A stretch of DNA of 64,000 nt from NCBI GenBank assembly GCA_902728285.1, contig CACVBU010000570.1, positions 806,001 through 870,000 of the forward strand. Direction: 5' to 3'. Shown here piece by piece: positions 44,978 through 59,900 of this stretch. The notes below the pieces were generated by a model. It was not told the DNA's origin. It ran no database searches and worked only from the letters and a program-made list of their open reading frames with translations. Every line of letters begins with the position of its first letter. Position 1 is the stretch's first letter. The position numbers were made by a program, and so were the translations under genes. Source of the DNA: Clytia hemisphaerica (Eukaryota; Cnidaria; Hydrozoa; Leptothecata; Clytiidae).

Positions 44978-47900
44978 TTATCGTAGTAAATAGCGAGTAT
45001 AAGTATCGACCAGTTTAAGGACAGAGTTTTCTTCTTCCTCGTTGAGACTAATTGAAGATGAGAGTTTGCTTGGAGAACGACGAAACGAGGACATCGAAGA
45101 GGCGGAGAGGCGTTCTGAGGACTCGGGCGAGGGCGGGATACCACGTCTTGATCGATAACGTTGCACAGCATGTCGAATGTTGGTCTGTGGTAAAAAAGAA
45201 AATGAGAAATCATCAACGTCCGAAAAAATATTAACAGCCAAGCAAACAATATTTGTGTCAAGACTTGGGTGCAATATTTCAATTTCAGAGGAATAATATC
45301 CTACGAATAATTGCCATTTGACTCAATTTGGTATTTCTATGATAATTTAGAGGCGTAAAGCGGTGTTGAAGTATTTTGTAGTGCGTAGATGTACAGAAAA
45401 ATCTAGTTGCACCTTGCAGCTTTATGTTGTTGCGGAGTTTTTCATTTTTCTAAAAAAGCGATGCACTGTGGGATTGTTTCGAGTGTACCGATTTGAGTTC
45501 TCGAAAGTTTTTTCTTGAAAAACAAAAACTTACCAGTTCACTTCCAAGTTCTCTTTTCAAGAATTGTTTTCCACCTTCGTTGATGTTAGGATGGCGGAGA
45601 TAACAGGATGCTTGCGATATTGTAACGATCAAAGAATTCTCCACAATAAACCACAAGTGAGATCTAAAATAAGCATAGTCGACAAATTTTAGACCATCTC
45701 AAGTTCCTAATAAACGTCCAGATCGTTAATCCAAGAAAGAAATCGTTCCGCCTTGGTTTTCGAGAAAAGTTTAGGATTTTTAAATAAAAGGTCTCTTGTA
45801 ATGGGCTTTTCCAGAAAAAATCCGTTCATGGGGGGTGGAGGATATATTATTTTTTCATGAATCACCCCTGGACATTTTGATTTTAAACCCCCTGGACACG
45901 GGTTATTCCCCAGGACAAACATCAAATCAACCCCTTGGACACAAAAAATTACCCCTGGACAATTCATCCTCCACCCCCTATGAACGAATTTTTTCTGGAA
46001 AAGCCCAATGCACAAGTTGTCTGATTTTATCAAGTTATCGGTTGGGTATTTCTTTAACTCCAACATTCCCCCACTGAATATATCAAAATTTGAATACTTT
46101 TAAATCCGCCAAAATTTATTAAATTTATTGTGCCCCTGAGAATAAATGTTTAAACTGTTTTGATTTTTTATCTAGCATCATTGGCTGTGTTTATCTTCTG
46201 CCAAGAGTATTCCATGTAAAAAGTTCTTGCTTTAATTGGGAGAGGGTGAAAAACATATAGGAAACTAGTTTTCAACCTTTATTCCTGAACTTGACAAATT
46301 TCATCTATTACCTTTGTTTGTCAGCATCTGTTGGGAGCGAAGTATTAAAGACATCTTTTTCTGGCGTCACGTGCTCCGAATCCCCTTGTACAAGCTGTAT
46401 AAATGTATATAAATATATAAAGCTCGCCAATTAAATGCCCTAGAACAGTGGAACCTCTTATTAGCGGACATCATCGGGGAATAGGGTTAGTGTCCGCTAA
46501 TTAGAAGTGTCCACTAATTAGAAGTGTCCACTAATTAGAAGTGTCCACTAATTAGAAGTGTCCACTAGTTAGAAGTGTCCACTAGTTAGAAGTGTCCACT
46601 AATTAGAAGTGTATGCTAATTAGAAGTATCCGCCTTTTAGAAACTTTTCAATTCTATTCTCTAATATTCGTATTGCATTAGCAATTTGTGTCAAAAAAAT
46701 ACGCAAGTAATTTTTAAGATTTCTGTCGAAGACACGTAAAGGTTACATCAACAAAATACATATAACAAACATTATACAAACCTTGTAAATCATTTTGAGG
46801 GCGATATTAACACACGCTAAAAGGGAACCGAACGTCGGGTTGTCCTCCATTTCCAATGTGGGTGAATTGAACTTGAAATCGACTAATGGTGTGAAACTAT
46901 CAATATCCATCCCCTGAGCAAAACGGAGAGAAAACGAGAAAAACTTGATATATGAATTAAACACAGTATACATCAATCAGTATTACGAGTTACTTTCTTA
47001 TTAGAGCATTTTCAAATCGTGGGTGAAATAAGCATTCGACCAAAGATTCCCAAAATGGTACTTGATGCATCTCTGCTTGGTGCTCAGCAATTAAGGGGTT
47101 AAGGTGAAGTAAGTAAAGGAGCAATCTGATTGGCTGATAAAGAACTGGTCATTCAGGCTAAAAAATGTTCATGGGCTAGATTCATCATCAGGCTTGACAT
47201 ACTCTCTCAGCCTAGATTCGTCATGATTTTTTCGATTGGAAAAATAAATTTTAAAATAGTAAGACGGAATCTTGTGTTCTCCGTGTTCTTCTGTCCACCA
47301 CGATGGAAAAAATGAATTCTAAAATAGTAAGGCTGAATCTTGTGTTCTCCGTGTTCTTGTGTCCACCACGATGGGAAAAATAAATTCTAAAATAGTAAGG
47401 CTGAATCTTGTGTTCTCTGTGTTCTTGTGTCCCCACGATAGGAAAAATAAATTCTGAAATAGTAAGACTGAAACTTGTGTTCTCCGTGTTCTTGTGTCCA
47501 TCGCAATGGGAAAAATAAATTCTAAAATAGTAAGGCTGAATCTTGTGTTCTCTGTGTTCTTGTGTCCACCGTGATGGGAAAAATAAATTCTAAAATAGTA
47601 AAACTAAATCTTGTGACCTGTGACCTGTGACCTGCGTTTTACACTAACCGTAAAATCGGACACAAGAACACAGAACACAAGATTTGGATTTGGGAGTTCT
47701 GTAATTGATAAAATCGGACACAAGAACACAGAGAACACAAGATTTGGATTTGGAAATTCTGTAATTGATAAAATCGGACACAAGAACACAGAGAACACAA
47801 GATTGGATTTGGGAATTCTGTAATTGATAAAATCGGACACAAGAACACAGAGAACACAAGATTGGATTTGGGAATTCTGTAATTGATAAAATCGGACACA

Positions 47901-50900
47901 AGAACACAGAGAACACAAGATTTGGATTTGGGAATTCTGTAATTGATAAAATCGGACACAAGAACACAGAGAACACAAGATTGGATTTGGGAATTCTGCA
48001 ATTGATAAAATCGGACACAAGAACACAGAGAACACAAGATTCAGCCATTACCATCTTAAAATTTATTTTTCTCATTGCGGACACAAGAACACGGAGAACA
48101 CAAGATTCGGATTTGAATTCTGAAATTTATCAACTTTGAATTAGAATACGGAATTAAATAGCCTGAATCTTTGATAATAAATAGCCTGGATCTTTGAAAA
48201 AGTTGAAAGCCAATGAGATTCGAGCTTTACTTCTTCACCACTACTGCAATTAAGAGAAGGGTCAAGGGTAAGCGGAGCAGTCCAGGGAGAAAGAGTGGCA
48301 CCCTCTCCTATTTTCGGGTAGATAGCTATCGAAAGAGGAGCCTTCGGGGGGTCGCCTCCGACTGCGGTCGTAGACTTACTTACTTACTACTAACATTCGA
48401 CGGGAAAAACTTTTTACCTCATCAAGAATGGCTTCTACGACACTTGGTGTGATTCTTCTCAACGAGCCCAAACAATAACATAAAATGCTGATCAACCTAT
48501 CAGCAGTAAAGAGAATGAATGAGCCAACGCTTAAAGTTGTATAGAGGATTTCAAAAAGTAAGGAGACTTGGCTTGAGAAAGACAAAATTTAACGTATCTC
48601 CTACTATTTGCTCATAGAGCATTTTTAAACTGGAAAAAAATAAACTTCTCCGGCTCCTGTGCAACGCGAACAAAATTTTTAAGAAATCCTATTGTTTATT
48701 CTGCTAATGTCAGTAAATAAGTGGTCTGTACACAGACCCGATATCTACGGCTAATTTCAAAATTCATTACCGTACTACGAAACGATAAACGTGAGATACA
48801 CTCCGATACAGAGTAGTAACAGAGGCAAGCCTCCTTTCTCTTTTATATATGCAAGCCTCCTTTCTCTTTTATATATAAAAAGAATATATTTAAGGTAAGC
48901 CAATGAAAGTCAAATTTAAAACAATTACCGGTTTTGTGCAACTTCAGCCAGTCCAGTTAACTTTTCGAAATCTGCAGTACTATAGCCTGACCGGACGCTA
49001 TCACTTCGGAAAGAAACGGGACTCGGTTCTTTAGTTCCTCTGATCATTTGATGGAGGTCGTCTGTCGATTTGAACTGGAAATAGAAAGCTGAGCTATATA
49101 ACTGGATTGGATATAAGCTCAAAACTTTTTGCCCAAAAACCCATAAACGCCGTAAAACAGAAGTAGCGTCACTTTTTATGGGACTTAAAAACTAAAACTT
49201 CAATTAAATGATACAACTTTTGGCCTTAGTTAGTTCATGTTTTTTTTCCGGAAATCTTGCTCCGTTGAGGATAAAAAAAAGAACATAGAACCCGCCATGG
49301 AAAAAAGTTACCTCGGTGAGATGTGTGATTAATTTTTGTCTTGCAAGAAGGGCGACAGAAAGCTTCACCATTTGAGCCACTCCATACTAAAGAAATGAAA
49401 GAAAGTAAATTATGGTTTCTTAAAATATTGCAGAAGCAACCCAGTTTTCATTGGGTTTAGATAGGCCGATATATTCATATATTTCAATCTCAAAATGAGA
49501 AAAAAAACACAGATAAACAAACAATCCTTGAATCATTGTTTTACGTGAATAGCCCAGCAATCTAGGACTTTTGAATAGTCTTTTGATTGTTTTCACCAAG
49601 GCCAGGCGGCTAAGCTATCTTTGAACAGAACGGTATATTGGAAGGATGGGGAATTCGAACCGCAAACCTTGGTTAGTGGCGCTGACCCCTTAAACCATTT
49701 GGCCATCACTTCTTCTTACCTTCAACTTTTGGTGAATATCAGGTAACAGGAATTCAATATCATGATCATAATGAGCCAATTCAAAACACAAAATGGCGAT
49801 TTGTTCAGAGATCAACAAACAGGATCCATTCGTCATCTCTTCCATCAAATTCATACTCTAAACATAAAATATCTTGTGTTAGTCATTCAATTCATTCCAA
49901 AACCTCACCCCTCCCATCCTGCTACACGATATGTATTTTTTTCGAAATGGAATAACAAACTACAACACCATCTACTAAGTAGTAGTTTATTCGCCAACAA
50001 AAAAACATTTCCAATTTTAACCACATGCAAAAAAACACGATAATATTTAAAAGTAAAGCTTTATTTCAAAGATCAAGCAGTTACCAGTATATAGTAGTGT
50101 TACCTGAAAGATATCTTCTTCGTACGCGCCAAGGAAATCGACAGCTACTTGCAAGAAAGTGAACCTCAACTTTTTCAACAAGCGTGCAGTCAATGACAAA
50201 ATTAATGACCAGATCTCCCTGGCCACCTGTGAGGATTTCCTTGCCTGAAAGAAGAGTTATGTATCTTAGTTACGGGAAAAACCTTATACAACTTTTCAGA
50301 TTGAAGGAAGTAATCTTTTGGTACGAATTACATAAAGATTTGAATAATAGAGGTTCGAATTAGATAGTTGACTGTGTAGGTAACATCACTTTAGAGTCAT
50401 ATTCGCTTTGCCAGAAATTATTGGTTGATTATGTTTTGAAAAGAAAAAATCATACAGCTTGCACATTGTTCAGATTGAGACATTTGAATTTGCCGATGCC
50501 ACACTGATGCAAATGTTCTGCTATCTAAAAGTGTAAGGACATGAAAGTTCACTAAAGATAAAAAGATAAATACGAAGGAGATATAAACCAAACATTCTGG
50601 TCTAATTGTTCTAATCTCTATAGCTCTTCCAGTAAAATCTAGGTGATATGTTCATAGAGAATAATATAGAAACCATACCAAATCTTTTTGGCTGGATGAC
50701 AGCATGAATCTCAGGACGGTTTCCACATATTCCAAGTCGATTCTTTTCTATTGATGATACAAAAAATTTTACAAAAATGAATCAAAATAGAATCCACTGT
50801 TAGATTAGTATTATTTGAATATTTTCTAGAAAACTTCTTAGTGCAACCCTCAATTAATGCCAACCCTACAAATCTTCTCTTCCATGTTTTGAGTCATACA

Positions 50901-53900
50901 ATTGAAAAATAACACGTATCGAACAGTAGCGTTGGGTGGTGGGAGCGTGAAGAATTTAACTCCCAGCGGCTACTAAAATAGTTTTGAAATCATACAAGAA
51001 AAGAAATCGGCGAATAATTTTAAGATTCTGAAATTACCTGCAGATTGATTGTCATGTCACGCAAGAGGTTCTGTATAGTGCCACGACTTTGAAATGTTTC
51101 AATAACTGATGGTAATGAGTCCTTTGAGATCTGGAGAACCAATTCTGTCATCAAACTGATACTTGCAATATTCACCTAAAGTATTGGAAATTGAGGTTTA
51201 CCAGATGATAATTCTACGTAGAGAGAGAGAGGATAGGTAGACAAACATCAAACAGGGCCGAATATAGGTTATTTTTATTGGTATCCAGGGTTTGTTCGTC
51301 AAAAACTCGTGGATATCCAATGAGTCATACAGTTTGAAAAATCATAAATGAGTAAATATTGAATATTCTCGAGTTTTCACAATAGTTGAGGATAATCGAG
51401 CAAAAAATTAAAGTTCAAGTCAAGATTCAGTAAAAAAACTATCTAATCATAAAAATCTAGAAAAGGCCTATAATTTGATATGATCAATTTTTTTTCTGGA
51501 CAAGCCCTTTCAAAAATAATTTGCAATAGTAGGGGGAAACCTTTAGGATCCGTGACATCTTTTAAGCGACGCAACCAAACCTTTTAAATGTATTACCTGT
51601 GTGTGTTTAGTGAACTGTTCACTCTTCTCGTCGTGATGATGTAGATTTTGAATAACCAGTTTTAAAAGGTTCAGGTATAAAGTGCTCCCAATCACAGCCT
51701 TATCTGTAGAAGGGAAAATAAATGTAAAAGGATTTTTTTTTGCCGAAAAACGCAGTTCCAGTTGACTAGCGACATTATTTCAAGGTCCAACTGACGTCAT
51801 CTTATAGATAATTATTACTTGATATTTCGTACTGACTGGGTTAGGAAAGAAAAGAAACTTTTTCCAAGTTTTTTGGCAGGTACAGCTTTTTTTCACTTGA
51901 ATTAACATAAGGTATGGTTAAAGTCAACAATTAAGTCATGAGTTTCCATAAGTTTAATTTTAAAACTACCCAGGCATTGGAGAGGTAAATGAAAGCATTC
52001 TTACTTTGCGTTTGCAATAGAGCCAGTATCGACATATAGACGGGGAAAACAACTTCAGCGAATATGGTTCGATCGGAAGTCGACAGTTCCGTTAAACATT
52101 CAGTTAACGTGGAAACAATGTCTTGGTGCTCAACAATCGTTCTAAAGGAAACAAACCAAACAGAATCATGTTGGATAGATTTATTTCATACGCAAAAGTT
52201 TCTTAACGCAAGCAATTAAACCCATCCATCTATGTATGAAGCAAAAACGAAATTAGTCAAATTCTCCTACCCACCCTTGATCCTTTTACGATTTTCAGAT
52301 CCATTCAGACTTACCCTTTCCAAGTTCTGATCAAAAGCCAGGTAAAGCTCGCAATTTCCACGATTACATTTCTATTCTTAGACACATCTTCAGAGAAAAC
52401 CCATTGTTTCATAATCTTCGTGATGGAAGAGGACAGTAAGTCTTTCACTTCTTTCTTACAGAGTGAACAATAATCATCCTATTGAAAGAACAACAGAGTT
52501 TCCATTAAAAGTAAGAGTGCTAATAGCTCTCCATCCTCACAAATATTGGCATAAAGTAAGCGATTAACCTCTATATATCTTAGAAATTCTAAAATGCAAC
52601 TGATTCTCAACTCAATTCTCAAAACATCTTGTATGATAAGAAAATCTAAATAATTACGCCGAAAGATGTATCAAGATAGTTTGCATGGAAAGCTATTATT
52701 GTTTCATTTCACATACTTCTAATTTTGACATGACAGTAATCAGTGTCTGGAAGGACTTCATGACTGCAATCTTCTTTTGGCATAGAACTGTATCAGTGTG
52801 TGGTTCAAATACCTTTGGTGGGAAAAATGGAAATTTTAAGTTTAAGGTTTACATTATTTGGAAGACTATGAAAAATACATGGCAAATAAATTAAGACACC
52901 TTTTGCAAATCACAATATCATTTTGACTCTAGAAATTAGCAGCAAAAGCATTGCAATGACTCTAAAACTAAACTAAAACATTACATAATCTTAGCTAGAT
53001 AAAATCAAAGCACTAAGAAATTGATCCCTATCACAATGTTTTCGGAGTCATTACGTAAAGTTTTCACTGCTAATTTTTTGAGTCAAAATGACATCGTGGT
53101 TAAAAAAGTCTATGGAAACATTCGCACTTCACGGATGATTCATTCAACGTGTCAAACAAGAAATCTTTGTAGCACTTGACTGAGCTCAAAACTGAAGGAA
53201 TATAAAGTGTGCATGATAGAATACCTTTAAAATGTTTTTGTAGAAATTTTCATTGCATAACGGAGTTAATTGTGCTTTTAATCTTTCATCAAATTGTTCA
53301 CTGAAAATCAGAGAAGAGGATTTATCTACAGAACGTATTTCGTCCTTCCCAGGACTCATCTGTCCGGTTAAGGTAAGTGAATAAATACAGATGCTGTCAA
53401 CAACAATTAAATATGTTCATTAAGTTTTGTATCACAATCAATAATTTGTACCTTTTGATATAATATGTTTCAGTGCCGATTATATTAAGACTGTGTTGGA
53501 GAGGTTCGTATGTTGCAGCCTAAAACAAAGCGGTCATAATTCATATGAACTGGTATTAAAGTTGGATGTGAGCTACTCAGATTTTTGAAGTTGTTGGGAT
53601 TTGTTTTGAATTTCTTTAAGAATAGGGATTTCCAACAAAAACACAATTACAAACCTCACTAGATGAACCAAGTTTCAATGAACTTGTCACTGATTCCCAG
53701 AATGTTTTGCTGAAAAATTAAAACAATCAATATTGATTCAATAAATCAAGGTAATTAAAAACAAAGACAATCATAAATTTGAATAAATTCATAGAATTTC
53801 TGTTCATCAAACTTCTTTCAGGAGATTGGGTAGCAGAGGAGAATTTTGTCCTTATTGGGACTCATCAGCACTGCATACTGCACCCAGGCCAGTCAGATCG

Positions 53901-56900
53901 AATTGCACAGCATCTCACGCCATAAAACTAATTGTGGCGCAGACTGAAAGTAGAAGTGGACAGAAGGGAGTAGGGTCCTAAAATTCTAGCTATAATAATG
54001 AAATCAGTAACTTTCTTCTGAGCTTATTGTTTGTTTCAGAATAGTGTCGTACAATAAAGAATCTATGATAAATCAAGCTTTTGAGGAACTGATAGACATT
54101 CATGTAAACCTGTTTTTGAGTATAGACATTGATGTAAACCTGTTTTTGAGTATAGACATTGCACCATCATATCTATTCTTCCATAGCGCAGCAACAAATT
54201 CCAAAGCTGTGGAGGTGAGAACATCTACTTGTTGTTTATTCTCCAGAATCTCCAATATAGCCGGTAAACAGCTGAATTGACCGACAACTGTTTTCTTCTC
54301 CTTATCTTGTTGTATATTGATGAAACATTCGATAATACCTGGTTGCGATTCAACACATGATGAGAGGAACTCCAGTATGGCAACTTTGAGGCGGATCGCT
54401 TCCACACGGCCATTCAGCCTATTAACAAATGCGTTTCTTATGCCAATTAGAGCATCTCCAAGACTGGAGGTCAATATCAGAGGGAATCGTATTGCCAATG
54501 TCCTCAATGTTAAAACAGCTAGGATAGGAAGTTTTGGATCTTGTTGGTGAAAGATGAATTTGGCAATGACAGACAGCATGGTCATATTGCAGAATGGATG
54601 CATGAAATCCAGATCTGAAGGTTGTTGGACGAAATGTTGGCTGAGAACCTCTTCCAACGGTGTCAATGTGGCTTTCTAAAAGTCAAGGTGGGAACTCAAA
54701 TGGAGAACTAAAATTTATATTGTTCGAAGTTTTCCATAATCTTGAAACTCTCAGTCGGCCTAGGACCTTTCTGAAATTTTAATAAAGATTTCCAACTTTT
54801 TGAATTAAGGAGAGTTTAATGTAATTCCAGGTAATTCAACCAAGCCGAAGGATGCAAATTTTCCCATGAAATTCAATAAGAAAAACTCATCACCTTTTCA
54901 ACACTGGTGAGTAAATGGTTTAACACGGCGAATGACAACTTCAATACTTGGATGACATCTGTTCCTTGTCTGAAATAAAGTTTTAAGATATATACTTACA
55001 GTAAGTTATCATTGCAACAAGATACTGATACTATCCAGAAAAGGTATAAAGCCAGTTTGGACAGATGAAACGAATTCGTCAAACTAATAGTTGTGGTGAA
55101 ACAAGCCAAGTGAATTCAAGCTCCAGTACGTTTTATAGAGGATAAAAGCCAGTTTCATATAAAAAACAGATTTTACATTACTTATACCTGACATCATTAT
55201 GTAATGTGACCGACAGCGAGTCTACACCAACACTGATGATTGCCAGAAGCGATTCACCAGCACCGTGATATAGCAAACCGTCCGACACTATCTCTTTCAA
55301 CGAGGGTAAATTCCTATGAAATTGATGAATGGTTTTATGGGAAATTCGGAATATCTCTGAGGTCACTTTTAAAATTTTGGGAAATTAACGAGTGAAACTA
55401 AGTTCAAAACGTGATTGAGGAAGATATCCAGATAATCCAACGAAAGTAAACTTGTAGCTTATTATAAATATCATGGTAAAGATTAGAATATTTGTCATAT
55501 GTTTTAAATCAATCAACTACGTGCGATCTTATGCTTCTATATATATCTTCTTGAATAGATCGTAAATAAGGATATGATAAAATATGAAGAGTGACCTACT
55601 TTTCTTTGATCAATAAACTTTCTTCATTCTTTGGGGACAGCAGTTGGTGGAAGATCTCCAGACATTTCAACGCTATAAGTTCCTTGTCCTCAGCTGAAGA
55701 AAATTTCCATCTACCAAAATGTGAAAAAATCTCTTTGATAATAAGAACTATATTAACTGCTAAATCCATATACAATTCGTTCTGCTTCCCAGCATTTATT
55801 AATGTCTCGTAAGGGAGTTCTAATAAAGTCATAATGATTTGTAAATATTCTTTTGTGACGTCATACATATGATTTGGGATTTCAACGGTAGTCAGAATGT
55901 TGCCATAGGAACCAGGTAGCATCTCGTTAGATGATAAACTACTCTTCTTTTGGAAAGGGAGAAACTGTATCTTTGTTAAATGGTGCCATACCTAAAAGAT
56001 GAGAAACAACAACATTGATTTCTAAATCAAGCTATTACGTTTACAAAATATACTTCATAAACTGTTGTATCATGATCACACAAGAACAAGAGAACCAAAC
56101 TCTAACAGAGTGAAATTATAATACTTAAAAAGTTTGGTTGACAATAATTCATCTATGACGTTTTTTACTTGCAGCATATATATTTTGCATTTAATAAAGT
56201 TCCAAGAAACTTCGCCGACCTTGCACACAGAGAAAGGTTTTCCTACCTCCAGTGGTTGTTTCAGCATGACCAAGTTTAGACATTTTAAACATTCTGTCAT
56301 CAAATCGATCGGACATGTTTTCAAATGAGATAACCTGGAAGATAAATGATAAATGATATCCATCAAAACACAAATGAAAATAGCTTTTTTTCAAATCTTG
56401 ATCTTTTGGTACAGCTCATAGAATTTCGGCCATCAGCAAAATTACAATCTTGATGGGGGGCATAATCGAATCGAAATCCCCTATTAAAAAGGGTGTATTT
56501 TTTTGGGTACATTGTACAATTTTTCGGACATATTTTTCAGACATGTCCGGTTTTAAACTGTCCGAAAAAGTGGTTTCCCTGTCCGGATTAATGGGGCTTT
56601 TTTTGGTAACTCAGTATACCCTAAAGAACATCTGTGTCAATTTTCAACTTGATGGCAATATTGTCCAGGTCTCAGGCCAATTCTACCTGACTAAATAGGA
56701 AACAATGTAATTTATTAATATTCTCAGCATACAATGTACAAGAGTTTTAATCACCTTTTGATGAGCACTATGAGACTTCCAATGATGGGTTCAAATTCGT
56801 TAATCTTGTCTGGTCGTGACGTCAAAATAGCGCTGACCAGTGAAATGTATTCTTTAGCAACGGATATACCATCCTCACCCGAACCAGTGGTATAAGTCAT

Positions 56901-59900
56901 TGGAGATTCGATTATTTTGTTCAATTCCAATAAAGCGTACAACCAACCAGAATAAGACATATTCCATTGAATCAGTCGAGCATCTGAAACGAAAATGAAT
57001 AGATCAATTTTGGTTCTGTTTCGTACAGCTGATATTATATACATGTTGTTTTTTTATAAGCATTGCACTTATAAGCATATCTAGGCTCAGGGTGCATACC
57101 ATTTACATAGCCAAAAACCCAAAAAAGTGAAACAGAGGGTTTAGCGAACGCATTGATTCATTTAAAAGTTTACCTAAACAGACGATCAAAGCCAACAGTC
57201 TTTTTTCTGTGTTTTCTTCGTTCGCTAAACCGAGGGTTTAGCCAACAAACTGCACCATTTGATTTTTTGTTTTGCTAAACCATTTCTCTAACCAAGCACT
57301 ACACCTTGTTCACGCTAGTTCACTAAGCGCACGCATGCATAAGCCCTAAAGCTTTGATGTTTTCTCCGCTGGGCTACCATTTTGAAATTCCTTGCTGTGA
57401 CTTCAGGCAAGATCCTAGAAATCGAATTAGCAATGCAAGGGCTTCTTTGTTTATGTAAACAAACCCAAACCATTTGCAGTTTAGTGAAACGGTTTGAGTT
57501 TTTTGGTTTTGAACAGTAAAAGGTATGCAACCTCAGATATGGGGAAAAATTAAGCATATGGCAAGCATTACTTGAGCCTACGAAAAATGTTTTTTTCCTG
57601 ATTTTGGCTTTTTTTGGCTGGAATTTTACGGATTATCAGTATTTCCCTAAATTTATGCTTTGGATTTAAGAGCCACTTTTTCTAAGAATGGGGCAATTTG
57701 GGGCAGGTCCCATAGTTTGAAACTTAGATTTTTTTCATTTTTGGATATGTTATTAAGTATAATGAACTGAGTAAAATCCCAAAATTTTTTGGTCTGAAAA
57801 TCCATAATGGCGGATTTATGGCAATTTGAAGTTTTTGGGATTTTTTGGCATTGCACTTAAATTGATTTTTGTTATGAAATTATGCTTTCTCACATCAGAA
57901 TGAGGAATTCTTTTTTGGTGATCCTGAAAATATGAGCGGTCAACTATCTAATTTTCAAAAAAAATCAAAATTTTCAAAATGGTAGCCTGAGCTATGACGT
58001 CACAAAAACGCTACAATTTTGATTTTTGGGGTAATTCAGAGACACCTGACCAGTGTCAGGGGAGTTTTTATCTGATCAAAAGGATTATTTCTGATAGTTC
58101 AGTCCTTGGACTATCCATTTGAGGTCATTGCAACAAAAAATTCAGGCCCCACTGGCCCCTAGAGGCCTGAAAAGCCTGATATGTCTGAAAAAAGTACCAA
58201 CTTTAGCTCCCATCTCCCAACATTGTCTGGCCTCCAACTCTTTTGTTCCTCAGAGACAACCTCCTAGTCTCTCAGGAACAAAAGAGAAACCTATGTGACC
58301 TCCTTGCTCCATTAATTTTTTATCCCGATTTGAAATTTTTTTAAACTTCGGTTAAAAAATGACCAAAAAATGGGATATTTTGGTTCATTGGAAAACTTTG
58401 AAGGGGTAGGTCCATGAAATTGATGTAAAATTAGGGCTAAGACAAATACTTCATAATAAAACCATGAGATTAGGGGGGAAAAGTTGTCAAAAGTTCATTT
58501 TTGGTCCAAAAATACGCTTTTTTCAATTTTTCGACTTGAGCTGAAGACATTCCATTGCTACTATGATCTAGATCTTTTGAATGTTGGAACATATGCCTGA
58601 CAAAAATGGATGACAAAACCGTTGTAGAGGTGCTCCTAAGTCATTTTCGAAGATTTGAGAGTTTAGAAGCACATTTAGCCAGGCTTAGCCTTTTTTTTGA
58701 AAATTGGATAGTTGACCGCCCATATTTTCAGGATACCCAAAAAAGAATTCCTCATTCTGATGTGAGAAAGCATAATTTCATAACAAAAATCAATTTAAGT
58801 GCAATGCCAAAAAATCCCAAAAACTTCAAATTGCCATAAATCCGCCATTATGGATTTTCAGACCAAAAAATTTTGGGATTTTACTCAGTTCATTATACTT
58901 AATAACATATCCAAAAATGAAAAAAATCTAAGTTTCAAACTATTGGACCTGCCCCGCTCTTAGAAAAACTGGCTCTTAAGCATCCCTTAAGCATTTTTCA
59001 ACTTTATTAAGCTTTCGACCTAAGCATCTCTCAGCCTGTTTTCGGATTTTTGTATGATTATAAAAATAAAAACATGTATTCATTGTGCTTTGTATAGATA
59101 AATGGCGTTCAAAAACGTGTGTATCAGAAACCAGACAACAGTAGCACATTATAATAGAATTTTCAAGATAAGACACTGCATTGTTTTGCAAGTTTTTTAA
59201 TGAAGGGTCTAGGTTTCAGCAGTACAGTCCAAATTAAATTTAAAAAGTTGGTTTAATGGTTTTACCAAATAAGACTATTACTTTACCTTCTCTATCTTGG
59301 AAAGTTCTTCCATATACACCTTGATCCAAGATGATTGAATCATTGTCCATCTCAATGATCTTTCTACTGATTTTTCGTTGCCAGATTCGATCATCAACTG
59401 CACTGATCTCATCAACAGCATTTAACCCGAATAGTTCAGTGAATGTTTCTTGGCTCTCAAGAGAATCGAAAACCTGAAATTGAGAATGTTACTTAAAATA
59501 ATTAGAATTCGTCGCAACATTTGTGACCATGGCTGATTATCTTATAGAACAAAAATGAATGAAGTTGGTAGACCAATGCCTTTTGCCTAATAAATGGTTG
59601 CCTAATTAATATTTCTTACAGGCAAAAGCAGATAAAGAAATTTATGTCATTTATCGATTTTTCTTTTCAAAGTAAGTAAGTCTGCGACCACAGTCGGAGG
59701 CGACCCGATGGCTCCTCTAGCTACCCAAAGGTAGAGGAGGGCGCCACTCTACCATTTTGAGAATCTTTGGTATGACCCCAGATGACCCGGCTTGGGGTTG
59801 AACCCACAACCTTGTGAACCGTAGCCGAATGCTCTACCACTACACTACGGTCGCCCTTTTTTTCAAAAACAACCAAAAAGGTCCTTACAATATCAGCAGA

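Noticed and set aside
47604..48084. Three overlapping minus-strand frames of 132-146 codons
   Set aside because: They are translations of the 60-bp tandem repeat in different frames (CSLCSCVRFYQLQNSQ repeated); no gene signal.
47226..48125. CRISPR-like array
   Set aside because: The repeats are of regular length, but the spacers are themselves near-identical and the context is a eukaryotic intron.
58606..58839. 77-codon + strand frame
   Set aside because: It runs into the right arm of the foldback element, whose complement recurs in the left arm; repeat-derived.
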